64,000 nt of DNA from the NCBI GenBank assembly GCA_028023455.1, contig JAQFVV010000253.1, positions 754,469 to 818,468 on the forward strand, written 5' to 3'. This stretch comes from Epiperipatus broadwayi. Taxonomy: Eukaryota; Onychophora; Udeonychophora; Euonychophora; Peripatidae. Positions 24,701-35,769 of this stretch are shown piece after piece; the stretch's first letter is position 1; each line of letters opens with the position of its first letter. The translations under genes were made by a program, and so were the position numbers. A model generated the notes under the pieces. That model was not told the origin of the DNA. It saw nothing but the letters and a program-made list of their open reading frames with translations, and searched no databases.

Positions 24701-25390
24701 TTTATATCATTTCAATTCTATTCCATTTCTTTTCATCTCTCTTTCTCATATCTTTCTATCATCTCATTTCATTTCTCTCCTTTATTCCATCTTCTTCTTT
24801 CACATCATTTCTCATATCTTTCTATCACCTTAGCCATTTAAAACATTTCTTTTCATGTCATTTCTTTCTATCATCTCATTTCATTTCTCTCTTTTCTTTA
24901 TTCTATCTTTTCTTACATCTCTCTTTTATATCTTTCCCATCATCTCATTTCTTTTCTCTCTCTATTATATATACCATTTCTATTATTTTTCCCATTTCTT
25001 TTCCCTCTCAATTCTTTTCTTTTCCATCATTTATTCTTACCATTTTTACCTCCATTTCATTATTTTCCTCTATTTCTTTTTCTCACCCCTCTCTCATTTT
25101 CTTATTAGCATTTTTTCTTTTCTTTTCTCTCTTTCTCTATCTCTTATTCTATCAGGTTACAATTGGCCTCTCTCATTTCATTTTCATCATTTATCTTTAT
25201 AATTATCTCTCCTTTATTCCATTTTCTTCTTATCTCTCTCTCTCTCCATTATATATATCATTTCTATTACTTTCCCCCATTTCTTTTCCCTCTCAATTCT
25301 TTTCTTTTCCATCATTTAGCTTTCTTATTATTATTACTTCCTCTTTTATTTCTATTTTCTTCTTATCTTTCTCTCTCTCTATTTCATAAG
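24700..25390. repeat. Pyrimidine-rich low-complexity tract
   Basis: About 690 bp of almost unbroken C/T-rich plus strand built from degenerate TCATTTCTTTTC, CATCTCATTTC and CTCTCTC motifs. It is open in two frames only because stop codons are rare in such sequence. The hydrophobic S/F/L peptides are artefacts. Confidence 0.9.
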
Positions 25391-25393
25391 GTT

Positions 25394-25427
<34 letters not shown>

Positions 25428-25440
25428 AACCTTATGAAAT
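25381..25440. repeat. Perfect palindrome 1 with AT core
   Basis: ATTTCATAAGGTTACAAT and its reverse complement flank an (AT)n core; the 60-bp block is self-complementary. It shares its last seven bases with palindrome 2. Confidence 0.95.
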
Positions 25441-25455
25441 ATAGTTTAATAATTG

Positions 25456-25486
<31 letters not shown>

Positions 25487-25510
25487 GTCAATTATTAAAC
25501 TATATTTCAT
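25434..25510. repeat. Perfect palindrome 2 with AT core
   Basis: Arms of 26 bp (start ATGAAATATAGTTTAATAAT, end the complement) flank a second (AT)n core. The left edge overlaps palindrome 1 by ATGAAAT. Confidence 0.95.
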
Positions 25511-25674
25511 TGCAGCATATTAATTGCTGTATCATAAAATGGTACAAGACTAATATTAATCATCACACCTCATTAGGTAAGAGAGGATACATAGGTAACT
25601 TAACTGCCAGCTTGATTATTTTTTTCTGCAGTGGAATAATATAACCATTTATATATACATATTTATTTATTTAT

Positions 25675-25825
25675 AAAAGTATTGAACTCAGACTTTCAAA
25701 CTTCCCACAACTATCCAACACATCTTATAGAACTAGTACACATGTCCACATACATGTGAAAAAGATCAATGATCTCCAGTATAATATTTTGTGCTGAACC
25801 AGAACTTATCAGTGAGTCCAGATCA

Positions 25826-25876
<51 letters not shown>

Positions 25877-26240
25877 ATACTGGTCAGTTTGTATTATATT
25901 AACATAAAAAACCTTGAAATTTTAATGGACAAGCTTCAATCTTCTCCACTTTCCAACTCTTCAGCCATCCATGTCATTGAAAATCTGTGGATAAAATGCT
26001 CAAAGCTCTTGTTTTTGCCAATATTATTGTCATAGCCATGTTAACCTTAAGTCAATCTGACCTCTCACACATATGACCTTAATATATTTATTTAATTACA
26101 CAGAAGAGGGACAGCACAAAATACATATATTGGAGATCATTGATCTTTTTTACATGTATGTGGTTATGTGTATCAGTTGTGAAATACGGATTATATAGCT
26201 TGGGAAGTTTGAAAGCCTGAGTTCAAGTCCCTTATGATTA
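25675..26240. repeat. Repeat family R1, forward unit plus inverted partial unit
   Basis: The forward part (about 25680-26110) carries GAACTCAGACTTTCAAAC, TGTGCTGAACC and the 3' block around AACTCTTCAGCCATCCATG. An (AT)n tract interrupts it at 25829-25872. The inverted part (26120-26240) carries GAAAGCCTGAGTTCAAGTCC. A further inverted fragment lies at 27234-27310. The frame at 25769-26035 is an artefact. Confidence 0.7.
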
Positions 26241-26852
26241 GATTAAGTTTAGTATAGACAATATACATGTATTTAAAATTATATATATATATATATTAAT
26301 TCTAATATTCTCATGGATAAACTTCTGGAAATAATACTATGAATATATATATTAAATTAAATATTTATATGAATTTTATTATTTAGAAATGAAGTAGTAA
26401 CATTCATTAAATATAGTAACAATTTAACTTTTAATGTTACAAAAGAGCTATTATGAAAAAAACTGCCCTTGCCTCTCCGGAATTGTTAATTAGTTGTAAT
26501 TGATAGTTTCTTAGTAACATCAAAAGTTAAAGTTTTCCTCTATTTAATGGATGTTATCTCTTCATTTCTATATATATAAATAGATATTAGAATTAATATA
26601 TATATATATGTGTGTGTGTGTAGATGAACAGAAATAAAGATAGGCAGATAGATATTCAAGTAGTCAGATTGACAAATTGATAAATAAATACATAGACAGG
26701 CAGATACATATATAGATGGTTATTATAAATAAATAGATATGTGGATGGTTATTTAATATAATAAATAAAATAATTGTTGTTCTTGTTGCTGGCGCTTTTG
26801 GAAATTATACTAACTTTAGCAAAGGAAATTAATATACAATTTTTAAACTTAC

Positions 26853-27035
26853 GTTAGCTAACTTAATCTCAAAATCTATGATATCTTTAATATCCCTTAT
26901 TTGCCATTGAGCGGGTTCACTTCCTGTCATAGCTTTCACAATTGCAATTCCAAGATTCCTGTAATCATTACGCTGCTCTGCAAAATTTTCTCCCAGCAAA
27001 AGCTCGCGATGTAAACCAAATTCAGGTTGCTTTAT
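26853..27035 (-). CDS. M13 metallopeptidase (neprilysin/ECE-like), internal exon 4 of those seen
   Basis: A phase-0 exon of 61 codons on the minus strand, ending at a consensus donor GTAAGT (26852-26847). It opens IKQPEFGLHRELLLGENF, matching the M13 block 'I-D-Q-P-x-L-G-L-P-x-R-x-Y'. It closes with DIIDFEIKLAN, matching the helix 'v..lE..IAn' in the N-terminal domain of neprilysin relatives. I chose the acceptor TATAG at 27036 because it restores I-x-Q-P. A second AG six bases downstream (TAAAG) would also keep phase and remove two residues. The family are type II membrane zinc endopeptidases cleaving small extracellular peptides. The HExxH and ExxxD zinc-site exons come later in the protein and were not found in the 26.8 kb to the left. 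The normally conserved P-S/R after GL is HR here. Confidence 0.88.
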
Positions 27036-28173
27036 CTATAGGTGCATACAGAGAATATATACATATTATAGCTTACAAATATATAACTAATTAATCGCAA
27101 AGTTATCGTTATCAATCACCGTTTTTAAGGTTAGTTAATGTTCAGTGAAACTTCAGCAATATTCGTGGCCAGTTTTCCGGCAGTTCTTTGATATATATAT
27201 ATATTAATACTAATGTACTATATATTATCTTTTTTACATGTATGTGGTCATGAGTATCGATTATATAGGATAGAGTGGACGACAGAGGAAGGCTTGAAAG
27301 TCTGTGTTCTAATCGTCTTCAATTACATCTAGCTTAATTATAGACACTATACTTGTATTTAAATATTATAAATATTATATATATATATATATGTGTGTGT
27401 ATGTTTAAATATAATAAATATTGCACTAGTAATAATGTATAAAACAATTCTATTAATGATAAAAGAGCACATGCCTTCAGTATAAAAGCACTAAAATAAT
27501 AAACAATAAATATTAATGACTTTTTCCAATTACTATATATCATTAATAATTTACTATTTATTATATATAAGAAGATCCTACTTATTATATCTGCCTGTAT
27601 ATAAATAAAAATAAAAACTTTTTTGGTCGTGTATAGTGTAGCAGTTTTTTGCATAGAGAAATTATTCCATCCCGCATACAAAGAATCTTGTTTAAAGTTT
27701 CTAAATTCTCCAAAAAGGTTTCCAGCTACTGAAATAGAAAATTGCTTTGCTGTATTAGATTTACCAACGTTGTGATGAAATCGCATTCACCTTTGTCAAG
27801 AATAAGGTTGTAATGAAGAACTGTTGTTTATCACGTAATTTCGGCTTCAGTTAGATTAAGCCTTTTTTAGAAAGTTTAAAAACTTTAAAAAGATTTTTGT
27901 GTTTACTGGTTATAATAACTTTATATTCAGAAAAATTAATACATCGTGTAAATCCAAAAATGTTTTTATTTACATCTTACAATAGTGATATTCTTCATTG
28001 TAATATATATATTAGGGTAAAAGAAATACTAAATCAAAGGTTAAATTTAGTAATATTTAAATATACTTTCAACACATTAGTGTCATATTCACATTGAAAG
28101 TCTACTTAAATTTGACTAAATTTAAGCTCTGACTTAGTATTTTTTACACTAATAGTTATAATGATAGAGTATT

Positions 28174-28263
28174 GGTTATATATATATATCAACATTTTAA
28201 CTGGATATAAATATATATATAGATATATATGGTTATATATATATATCAACATTTTAACTGGAT
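28174..28263. repeat. Short direct repeat, two copies
   Basis: A 33-bp block ending ATCAACATTTTAACTGGAT occurs at 28174-28206 and again at 28231-28263. Confidence 0.9.
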
Positions 28264-28669
28264 TGAAATGCTTATCAATTAGGTAATGAATTCTATTATT
28301 AAAAAAAAATTATAGAAATGCAGCTAGGCTCATTCAATAGGAAACAAGAATAGAACATTTTGAAAATATAGAGTATATTCCAAGTAGAAGATAAAATAAT
28401 TTGTATGTATTATCATGTTATTTAATATAAACTGTCCTTTTGAGAATCTTAACATTGGTGGAGAATGTCACATCAGGATAGGATCGTGGTGTTTGAGAAA
28501 TTTATCTCATGAATCATACCTATAATATGGAATGAGAATGGTGATGGTTACAACTACTGCTTGTCTGCATTAGCATATTCACCTCTCTTAGCACTAATGT
28601 GACAATTTATCAAACCCACATAAGAGACTCCACAAACATTTGTTTAATTGTATGTGCTTTTTTTTTTTA

Positions 28670-28671
<2 letters not shown>

Positions 28672-28752
<81 letters not shown>
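28672..28752. repeat. (AT)n microsatellite
   Basis: About 80 bp of AT dinucleotides, the longest pure dinucleotide run in the window. Confidence 0.95.
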
Positions 28753-28756
<4 letters not shown>

Positions 28757-29954
28757 ACATTTAGAATACATTTAATATAAGGAATACAATGTCTATTTGT
28801 TGTTTTTTCTGTCTTGTTTTTGTATTGATTGTTTAGGGCCTGAATTGAGACTTGGCTTACAATTCTACTATTATAAGATATAACTTTAAAGATGTGTTAT
28901 TTGCATGATTTCCTTACTGAGAGGTTAACTGCTCTAGTAAAAAGAGTTTTGGCTATATAGAACATCTGATCTGAGTAATGATAGATAAAACTGTACTTTT
29001 TCTGAAAATAATAAAGTATAAAGATTGTTTCTGCTTTTTGGTGAAGACTATATCAAGGAAGAAATAAACACAAACAAATATTTTTGCAGATATTTTCGAC
29101 ATTAGTCTGAAATAACAGTTAAGGATTAAATAATTTTGAATTTAAAAAAAATTATTATAAATTAAACATTTAAAAAAGCCTAAAATTCCATTATCTATTG
29201 TGATTGGATTAAAATATTTTTTAATTAAAGCTTGTATAACATATTTTGATAAAAATTATACAAAGTTATTGTTGAAAGGATTATGGTGAATTGAAGAATC
29301 ATTAATTTTTTTCAATTAAGATAAAGAAAACTTACTTTTAATTACTATGTTTTTTTAATTTAACCCTGACTATAAAATGGTTGAAAAAGTTATTAGAATA
29401 GAGTTTTATAGTTTTACAGATTATGACAGCATGATTACTATGAAGTTATAACTGAAGGTTGAGACAGTGTGTCCAGCCATTGTTAGTTTACAATGGTTGA
29501 GTTTGGTTTCACATGGAAGTGAGTCCCAGCTTTTATGTGGTTCACAGTCTGTATATATGTGTGTATTATATGGTATAGAGAGTGAAGGGAGCTAACTGCA
29601 GAGCTAATTGCAGACCAACAGTTACTACATTATACCTTTCCCAAAGATAATCATATTCCAGTCCATGGTTTTAGAAAATACCAGCTTACCAAGAGATTTC
29701 CATGCTATATATACAGTTTTATCAATATGCAAAGAAACACAGACAAAGATACTATGTTGTGTTTATAAAGTACTTACAAATATCAGCTAGTTTTAAAGGT
29801 GAATAATTTTTGACTAAATTATTCAACTACATCTAGAATAATGAAAGAAAATTGTAAAACAAGACCCAGGTATACTTTGCTTATTGCATCATATTATGAA
29901 AATATTTAGTTTATATGTTGGCAATTATAGAATCCCAAAATTCAAATGATTATT

Positions 29955-30895
29955 GTAATAAACTAAAGATTAGCCTTTCAAGCTAACGTACATACATTTT
30001 TTATGAATGTTAATAATAATAAATGAATACTTTGATTTCCAACACAAGATAAAGTCTTTGCAAATGAATAAATGAATCCACTTATTTATTCAACCCAAAT
30101 GCTTATATATGGGCAAATCTTAAGTACTGGATATGAAAGCATGAGGACAAATCAATCACTTTAAATTACTGTTTACTATGTCTGAATGAATGACGTCAAT
30201 GAAATTATCTAGAATTTATGAAATGTCACTCTTAAATGAAACTTAACATATGTAAATGAGGCATTTATTTATATAGTTCTATGTTTATAAATTGTAATAA
30301 ACTAAATATTAGCCTTTCAAGCTAACGTACATATGCTTTTTACAAATGTTAATAATAATAAATGAATACTTTCATTTCCAACACAAGATAAAGTCTTTGT
30401 GAACGAATAAATGAACCCACTTATTCATTCAACCCAAATGCTTATATATGGCAAATCTTAAGTACTGGATATGAAAGTGTGAGGATAAATCAATCACTTT
30501 AAATTAGTGTTTACTATGTCTGAATGAATGACATCAATGAAATTATCTAGAATTTATGAAACGTCACTCTTAAATTAAACTAAATTCTAGATAATTTTAT
30601 TGATGTCATTCATTTAGACATAGTAAACAGTAATTTAAAGTGATTGATTTATCCTCATGCTTTCATATCCAGTACTTAAGATTTTCCCATATATAAGCAT
30701 TTGGGTTGAATGAATAAGTGGATTCATTTATTCGTTCACAAAGACTTTATCTTGTGTTGGAAATGAAAGTATTCATTTATTATTATTAACATTCTTAAAA
30801 AATGTATGTATATTAGCTTGAAAGGCTAATATTTAGTTTATTACAATTTATAAACATAGCGCTATATAAATAAATGCCTCATTCAAATGATTATT
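29955..30895. repeat. Foldback repeat family R2, three units (forward, forward, reverse)
   Basis: Units of roughly 315-330 bp start near 29960 and 30295 in the same orientation. A third, about 30583-30895, is in reverse complement, joined at AAATTCTAGATAATTTTATT near 30583. Shared blocks are TTAGCCTTTCAAGCTAACGT, AACACAAGATAAAGTCTTTG and ACTATGTCTGAATGAATGAC. Units two and three form a hairpin of about 300 bp per arm with almost no loop. They are closely similar, while the 18.6-kb cluster of the same family is more diverged. Confidence 0.85.
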
Positions 30896-31548
30896 GTATT
30901 TAATTTTACATACTTAATAGAATTTTGCTCTGTTGTCAAAAAATATTAATTTTTCTATTGGTCCATATTTTAGATAACGTGTATATCATAGGCAGAATAT
31001 GATTTATTTTATTAACTTCTCATAGTATTTTTGTCCTTCAATACTGTACGATCCTTACACCTCCATATGTAGATAGATTATTATGCATATTATTCATCAG
31101 CAGTAAACAGACACATAAATATTTATTCATAGCCTCGTGTGCGTATGTCTATTCATTACCATTGCAAAGAAGAACGCTAAAAATATACATTTATAAAAAA
31201 TAAAATTCAAGAAAGAACACCAAATTAACGCAGAGATGTAACAAAAGCATGAATTTTTGACAATCATAACTCATTAATCGGAAAAAGTCAAAAAATAAGA
31301 GCAAATAGGAAATTAACATATATCTGTCACTAAATATGTAAGACGGTAAGCTCAATTAAATTAGCATTAGTGATTATATTGCAACTAACAAATATTACTT
31401 GATGACTAAATTTTAAATGTTTGTTGCTTGTTAAATATGTAAGTATTGTTTTAATAAAATGTTTGTCGTAGTAACTACGAGTACTAATGTTCAGCATACA
31501 TTTTACAAAGTAACAATATTAATAATAAAATTATGATAATGTATTTAC

Positions 31549-31757
31549 GGAAGGAATTTTCTTTGTATTGTTCATATAGTCACTTAAAATCTCAAAGGCA
31601 AAAATATATTTTTTGCCATGAAAGTGAAGATTAATTAAAGAAGTCATGAGATTAAATTTTCTTCTGTTCCATTTGTTTCCTTGAATTAATGGCCATCCTC
31701 CAATCAATTCAACTAATGTGTTCGAAAGAGGCAGTGCTTTTGGTCGATCACTTGCAG
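31549..31757 (-). CDS. M13 metallopeptidase (neprilysin/ECE-like), internal exon 3 of those seen
   Basis: A 209-bp minus-strand exon with acceptor AATTTTAG (ending 31758) and donor GTAAAT (31548-31543). It starts with two bases that complete a codon from the previous exon (phase 1) and ends in phase 0, agreeing with both neighbours. The translation contains PLSNTLVELIGGWPLIQGNKW, matching the M13 'P...ll..lGGWP......W' signature. HFHGKKYIFAFEI follows, in the position of the family's '..y.....lf...v..D' strand. It ends SDYMNNTKKIPS, where relatives carry the 'DDKNS..yI' turn. This is the N-terminal half of the ectodomain, ahead of the catalytic motifs. No stop or frameshift is seen. Confidence 0.9.
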
Positions 31758-31975
31758 CTAAAATTAAAAATAATAATTCTAAATATAAACTAAAATGTTA
31801 AATTAAAAGTATAAAACCAAAAATAAGATAAAAATATGTATATAGAAATGTTATTATAATCTCTAACTTAATAAATAAATACTAATAATCATTAATGTTT
31901 TTATCTATAATGAAATTGTCAAAGTAATGAGTGCAGAAAGTTTGATACTTTAGACCAAATTGTAATATTTATATA

Positions 31976-32105
31976 TTTACTAAGGCAATAAACCTCAAGT
32001 ATGTGCGGTTGAAAATGCGAAGGTAGGGATCTCTATAGGTCTTAACCACAAGCTTACGCATTTTCAACCACACATATGTGCTTGAAGTTTATTGCCTTAG
32101 TAAAT
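31976..32105. repeat. Small inverted-repeat element (MITE-like)
   Basis: Arms of about 45-50 bp starting TTTACTAAGGCAATAAAC and ending in its complement flank a loop of about 35 bp. The arms share ATTTTCAACC. TTTAC and GTAAA stand at the very ends. No coding capacity. Confidence 0.8.
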
Positions 32106-32109
32106 AGTA

Positions 32110-34550
32110 ATTACGTAATCAATGGGTGTTAAATAAATTTATAATATTCATATATATATATGTTTGAGATTTTCGTTTTATAGTTATTGCAATCATAGTA
32201 ATTAATATGCATTTAGCTTAATCATTCAACAATATGTATAAAATATTAGTTATAGTTCTATTTGGGTTTATACATATGGGGGGGGGGTAAATAATTTCAA
32301 AAATGGGAACCGCTTTTAAGTATGATTAAAAATTTGCTGGCCGTAATATTTTAAGTACAACCAATAAAATGGGTTGTGAAGGCTGAAAGAACAATAATAT
32401 ATTGTCAGAACTACAATCTGTTTAAAAAATGGTGATCTTGCTTAGTTCTCAAGATGTTATATGAGTTTGTATTAAAATAATATGCATATATAAGTGTTGC
32501 GAACAAAGTACAATAACTTTTCTTAATTCTCAATTGATGTAAAGTTTGTCCCAACACCAACACCAAATCATGTATTGTAATTTAATATTTTAATGAATCA
32601 TATTGATGGTAAATATTTTTTGAGGGTGGTAATTTGATTTTCAAATCTAGTTAAAAAAATTTATAGCCATGATGTTTTAAGTACAACAATCAATCAAATC
32701 CATTCAGTCTGCACAGTTTCTTTAAATGGTTGTTGTGAATTAAAACACAATGGCTCTACATTTTTTATTGGAATTAGAAATAAAATTTCTATTTATAAAA
32801 ATATATATCACTTATATAATTTGTTAAAAATATTAAATTACAGGATATGTTTATATATATGTGTGTGTGTATGTGTGTGTGTTGGAATAAATACTTTATC
32901 ATGGATTTTCAATTTAATAAAGAATGGAAACAAAGAAATTGAATCCATGTAAACAAAAATAACTTTACCTTTTGATATTGCCAGGAAACCATTAATTAAA
33001 TAATTGATAATTGTATATGTGTGTATATATTGTAATGGAGTGGACTTTTATCTGGTATGATAATATGTTTACTAGGTCTTCACAATAAATAAAAAAAACT
33101 ATTTTTGATCCTCATGCCTATATATCCATATACACTTTAATTTCATTCCTGGGAGAGGAGAGGGTAATAATCAACTAAACATTAAACTACATTCTTATAC
33201 TCACCTTCTCCTTACTATCATTCATTTCCATTGTTCCCTGGTTTCAAACTCATGGAGAATCTGCATTATCATCTAGTTCAAGGTATATTAATATCACTTA
33301 AAATATGACTAGGTATAAACATGCATAGGTGTTTAATGATAGTTGTGGGTAAATGAAAATATATGTAAGTATGCAAAAATATTTCTAAGTATGTGAGAAG
33401 ATATGACCAATTGAAAAGTGAATATAGAAAAATACATTGAGAGTTTTTGATTTAAATACTTGTATATATTTAACAAATGTATTTACAGTAACATTTTAAT
33501 AAAGAAAATTTATAACAAACTACAATTTAATCTCTATGGTTATTCTTTGCTTATAATTTATTTCAATTATTATTCCACATTCTTATCCCCTACAAAGAAT
33601 AGCCATTTGATGTCTATTTTAATATAAATGAAATTTATATTATGTTTAGGATTGTTTCAATCATCCTTGCTTGCTATATTATTATATAGAAATCATAATT
33701 CATTTTATTTTCATTACATTAATATATTAAATTCCCATCTGTCATAGTGATGGTATACGGTACTTATGATACATACAAGAAATACCAATCATGATAGAAA
33801 TAGTTAGTCAAGTATGCTGAAAACATTTAACAAAAATAGTAGTATAGACAAAGAAAGAAAAATATATAATGGTGCAATTGTACAAGTTTTTGGAATAAAT
33901 ATATATTAAGTAAAATCTTACTTTTTTCTTGGTGAAGATCGGATTTGTATGCAAGCAAGTCCTTGTAGTAATTTACATTTTATTTTACTTATAATCATTG
34001 CAATAATATCCCTCAATTATGTTATGTATTAACACTTATTTCCCCCTTTTGTGTCCATATTAAAGAAAATATATGAAGAAAAACATTTACACAAAATATA
34101 TAACTGAATAACATTCATGACGGCAACCTAAATGTTGTTTTGAAGTTCATAAAGAAAAATGTTCTAGTGAATCATTCTAATAATCCTCAATAATTCATTT
34201 CAGGTATAGATGATAAAATGTCAATGTTCTAGAACACTGATTAAGTCACTTATCTTTTATATTCTTGGAACTTCTGCTTTGAAATGGAGAGTTGTTGAAA
34301 CCATTTATTAAGAGTCAACTTGATGTTTTGTGGTACAGGTATAAAGTTCTAAGTCAATTTCACTCCAGTTCTGACAATTATAGCTCCATGAGCAATGATT
34401 TTCTTTTCCTGAAGTCACTTTTGGACTTAGCAGTGCATGGTTGTCTGTATAGATATAGATATAATTTTATATATTAGAAAGAAATTTAGTTTGGTTGAGC
34501 TATAAGTTAGTTATTGTTATTTACATTCACCATAGCATAGCAATTGGAGT
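32110..34550. other. Noncoding intron sequence
   Basis: Contains a G9 run near 32279, a (GT)n patch near 32858-32881 and otherwise unremarkable AT-rich DNA. No gene seen. Confidence 0.5.
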
Positions 34551-34554
34551 TGGG

Positions 34555-34666
34555 GATCATTTGGCCTGGATAGAGTTCATATATATATATATATATATTG
34601 TACCCCTATTGATCATTTGGCCTGGATAGAGTTCATATATATATATATATATATTGTACCCCTATT
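34555..34666. repeat. Perfect 56-bp tandem duplication
   Basis: Two adjacent identical units (34555-34610, 34611-34666) begin GATCATTTGGCCTGGATAGA, include an (AT)n core and end TTGTACCCCTATT. The identity, even in AT repeat length, suggests a recent duplication. Confidence 0.95.
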
Positions 34667-35439
34667 GAACAGTGGTGCATGTTTGTAAATTTTATAAAAT
34701 ATAAAATTTTAATATGAAAAAAATTTATGACTAGTTAAAGAAGTTTAAACTGCTATATTATGGAATTAATTTATCAAAAAATGATTCAAGTAAAAATCTC
34801 AGTTGAAACAATTAATTATAAAAGTTTAAGAAAGTGAAATATAATTTAGAAAGTTTAAAGAGTTTTTTTTATATAAGCTTAGATTACCACAGGGAAAATC
34901 AACACTCATATAAGTTTTACTAGTTTAAAATAATATATAAAAAACAATTTGAGAGGTAAGAAATTTAACTAAATTAAAAGGATTTAGAAACTATATTTCT
35001 CTCTTTTCATTTATTTAAAAGAAAATAATAAAATGTGTGAGGGTAAGGATATAAAAGTTGAATTAAAATAAGTAAAAGGAAAGCATATAACAAATTTAAA
35101 ATTTCTTAAAGATTGCTCAGTTGATAAACAAAAGGAGGGAATAATAGTTATAAAATTACAATAAGGAAAACATAATGGAAAGTAATTTGAACTGATATCT
35201 TATCCAAGAGCTGGATTAATCTAAGAGGTATGCAGATTAGTAAAATTTACAAATTAATTAGGAGTGATAAAAGAGACAATGGAAGAAAATCATATAAAAA
35301 GACTAAAAAAATTCTTAATTCATTCATGGCATTCTGAGTCAAATTTCTCTTTAATCGATAATTCATGGGTTGTGATAAGTATGTAGCATCATAATAATTA
35401 ACAATATTAAAACAGTGTTAGTATCAACGTCAAAAAAAA

Positions 35440-35760
35440 TTGCAGAAAAGAAAGACGAGCATGGTCGCATCATTAGAATGTGATCGGACATCTTCATAGC
35501 TATGGAAGAACTGTCTAAAATCATGCAATGCTCTAAAGCCACTGTGTATGTGGTCTATCTCCAGTCCCAGTCTTCCAGGATATAAGAAGTCATCTACATA
35601 GAAGTCATGCCCACTTAACTGTTTGTGCAGTCAAGAAATATCTATCTCAATAAACACAGAAAGTCAGCAGCAGCCAAACCATTAGTAAAATCCAAACTCC
35701 AACTGGTTGGTGATCGAATGTGGTTGAGAAACCAGGAGTCATATCTTTAGAAGCATAAAG
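35440..35760 (+). pseudogene. Possible Tc1-like transposase N-terminal fragment
   Basis: Higher GC than its neighbours. The plus frame at 35506-35556 reads EELSKIMQCSKATVYVV, which looks like a helix-turn-helix of the kind that begins Tc1-like transposases (I..I..CSk.TVyrv). In another frame HRSHAHLTVCAVKKYLS resembles the linker before the second HTH. No DDE core follows and stops occur. The call rests on pattern memory of short motifs and could be wrong. Confidence 0.3.
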
Positions 35761-35769
35761 TATAAATCC

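Larger units (their letters stand above)
27036..31548 (-). other. Intron of the M13 peptidase gene (about 4.5 kb)
   Basis: Lies between exons of matching phase 0. It contains an R1 fragment (27234-27310), a 33-bp block repeated at 28174 and 28231, an (AT)n tract at 28672-28752 and the R2 cluster. The minus-strand frame at 27334-27786 has no family resemblance and its 3' half is AT-rich repeat. Confidence 0.8.

Noticed and set aside
24855-25429. Plus-strand frames rich in S, F, L and I resembling transmembrane proteins
   Set aside because: The composition follows the C/T-only sequence; no other coding sign.
27334-27786. Minus-strand 150-residue frame inside an M13 intron
   Set aside because: No M13 or transposon resemblance, wrong place for a known exon, and the C-terminal part is AT repeat.
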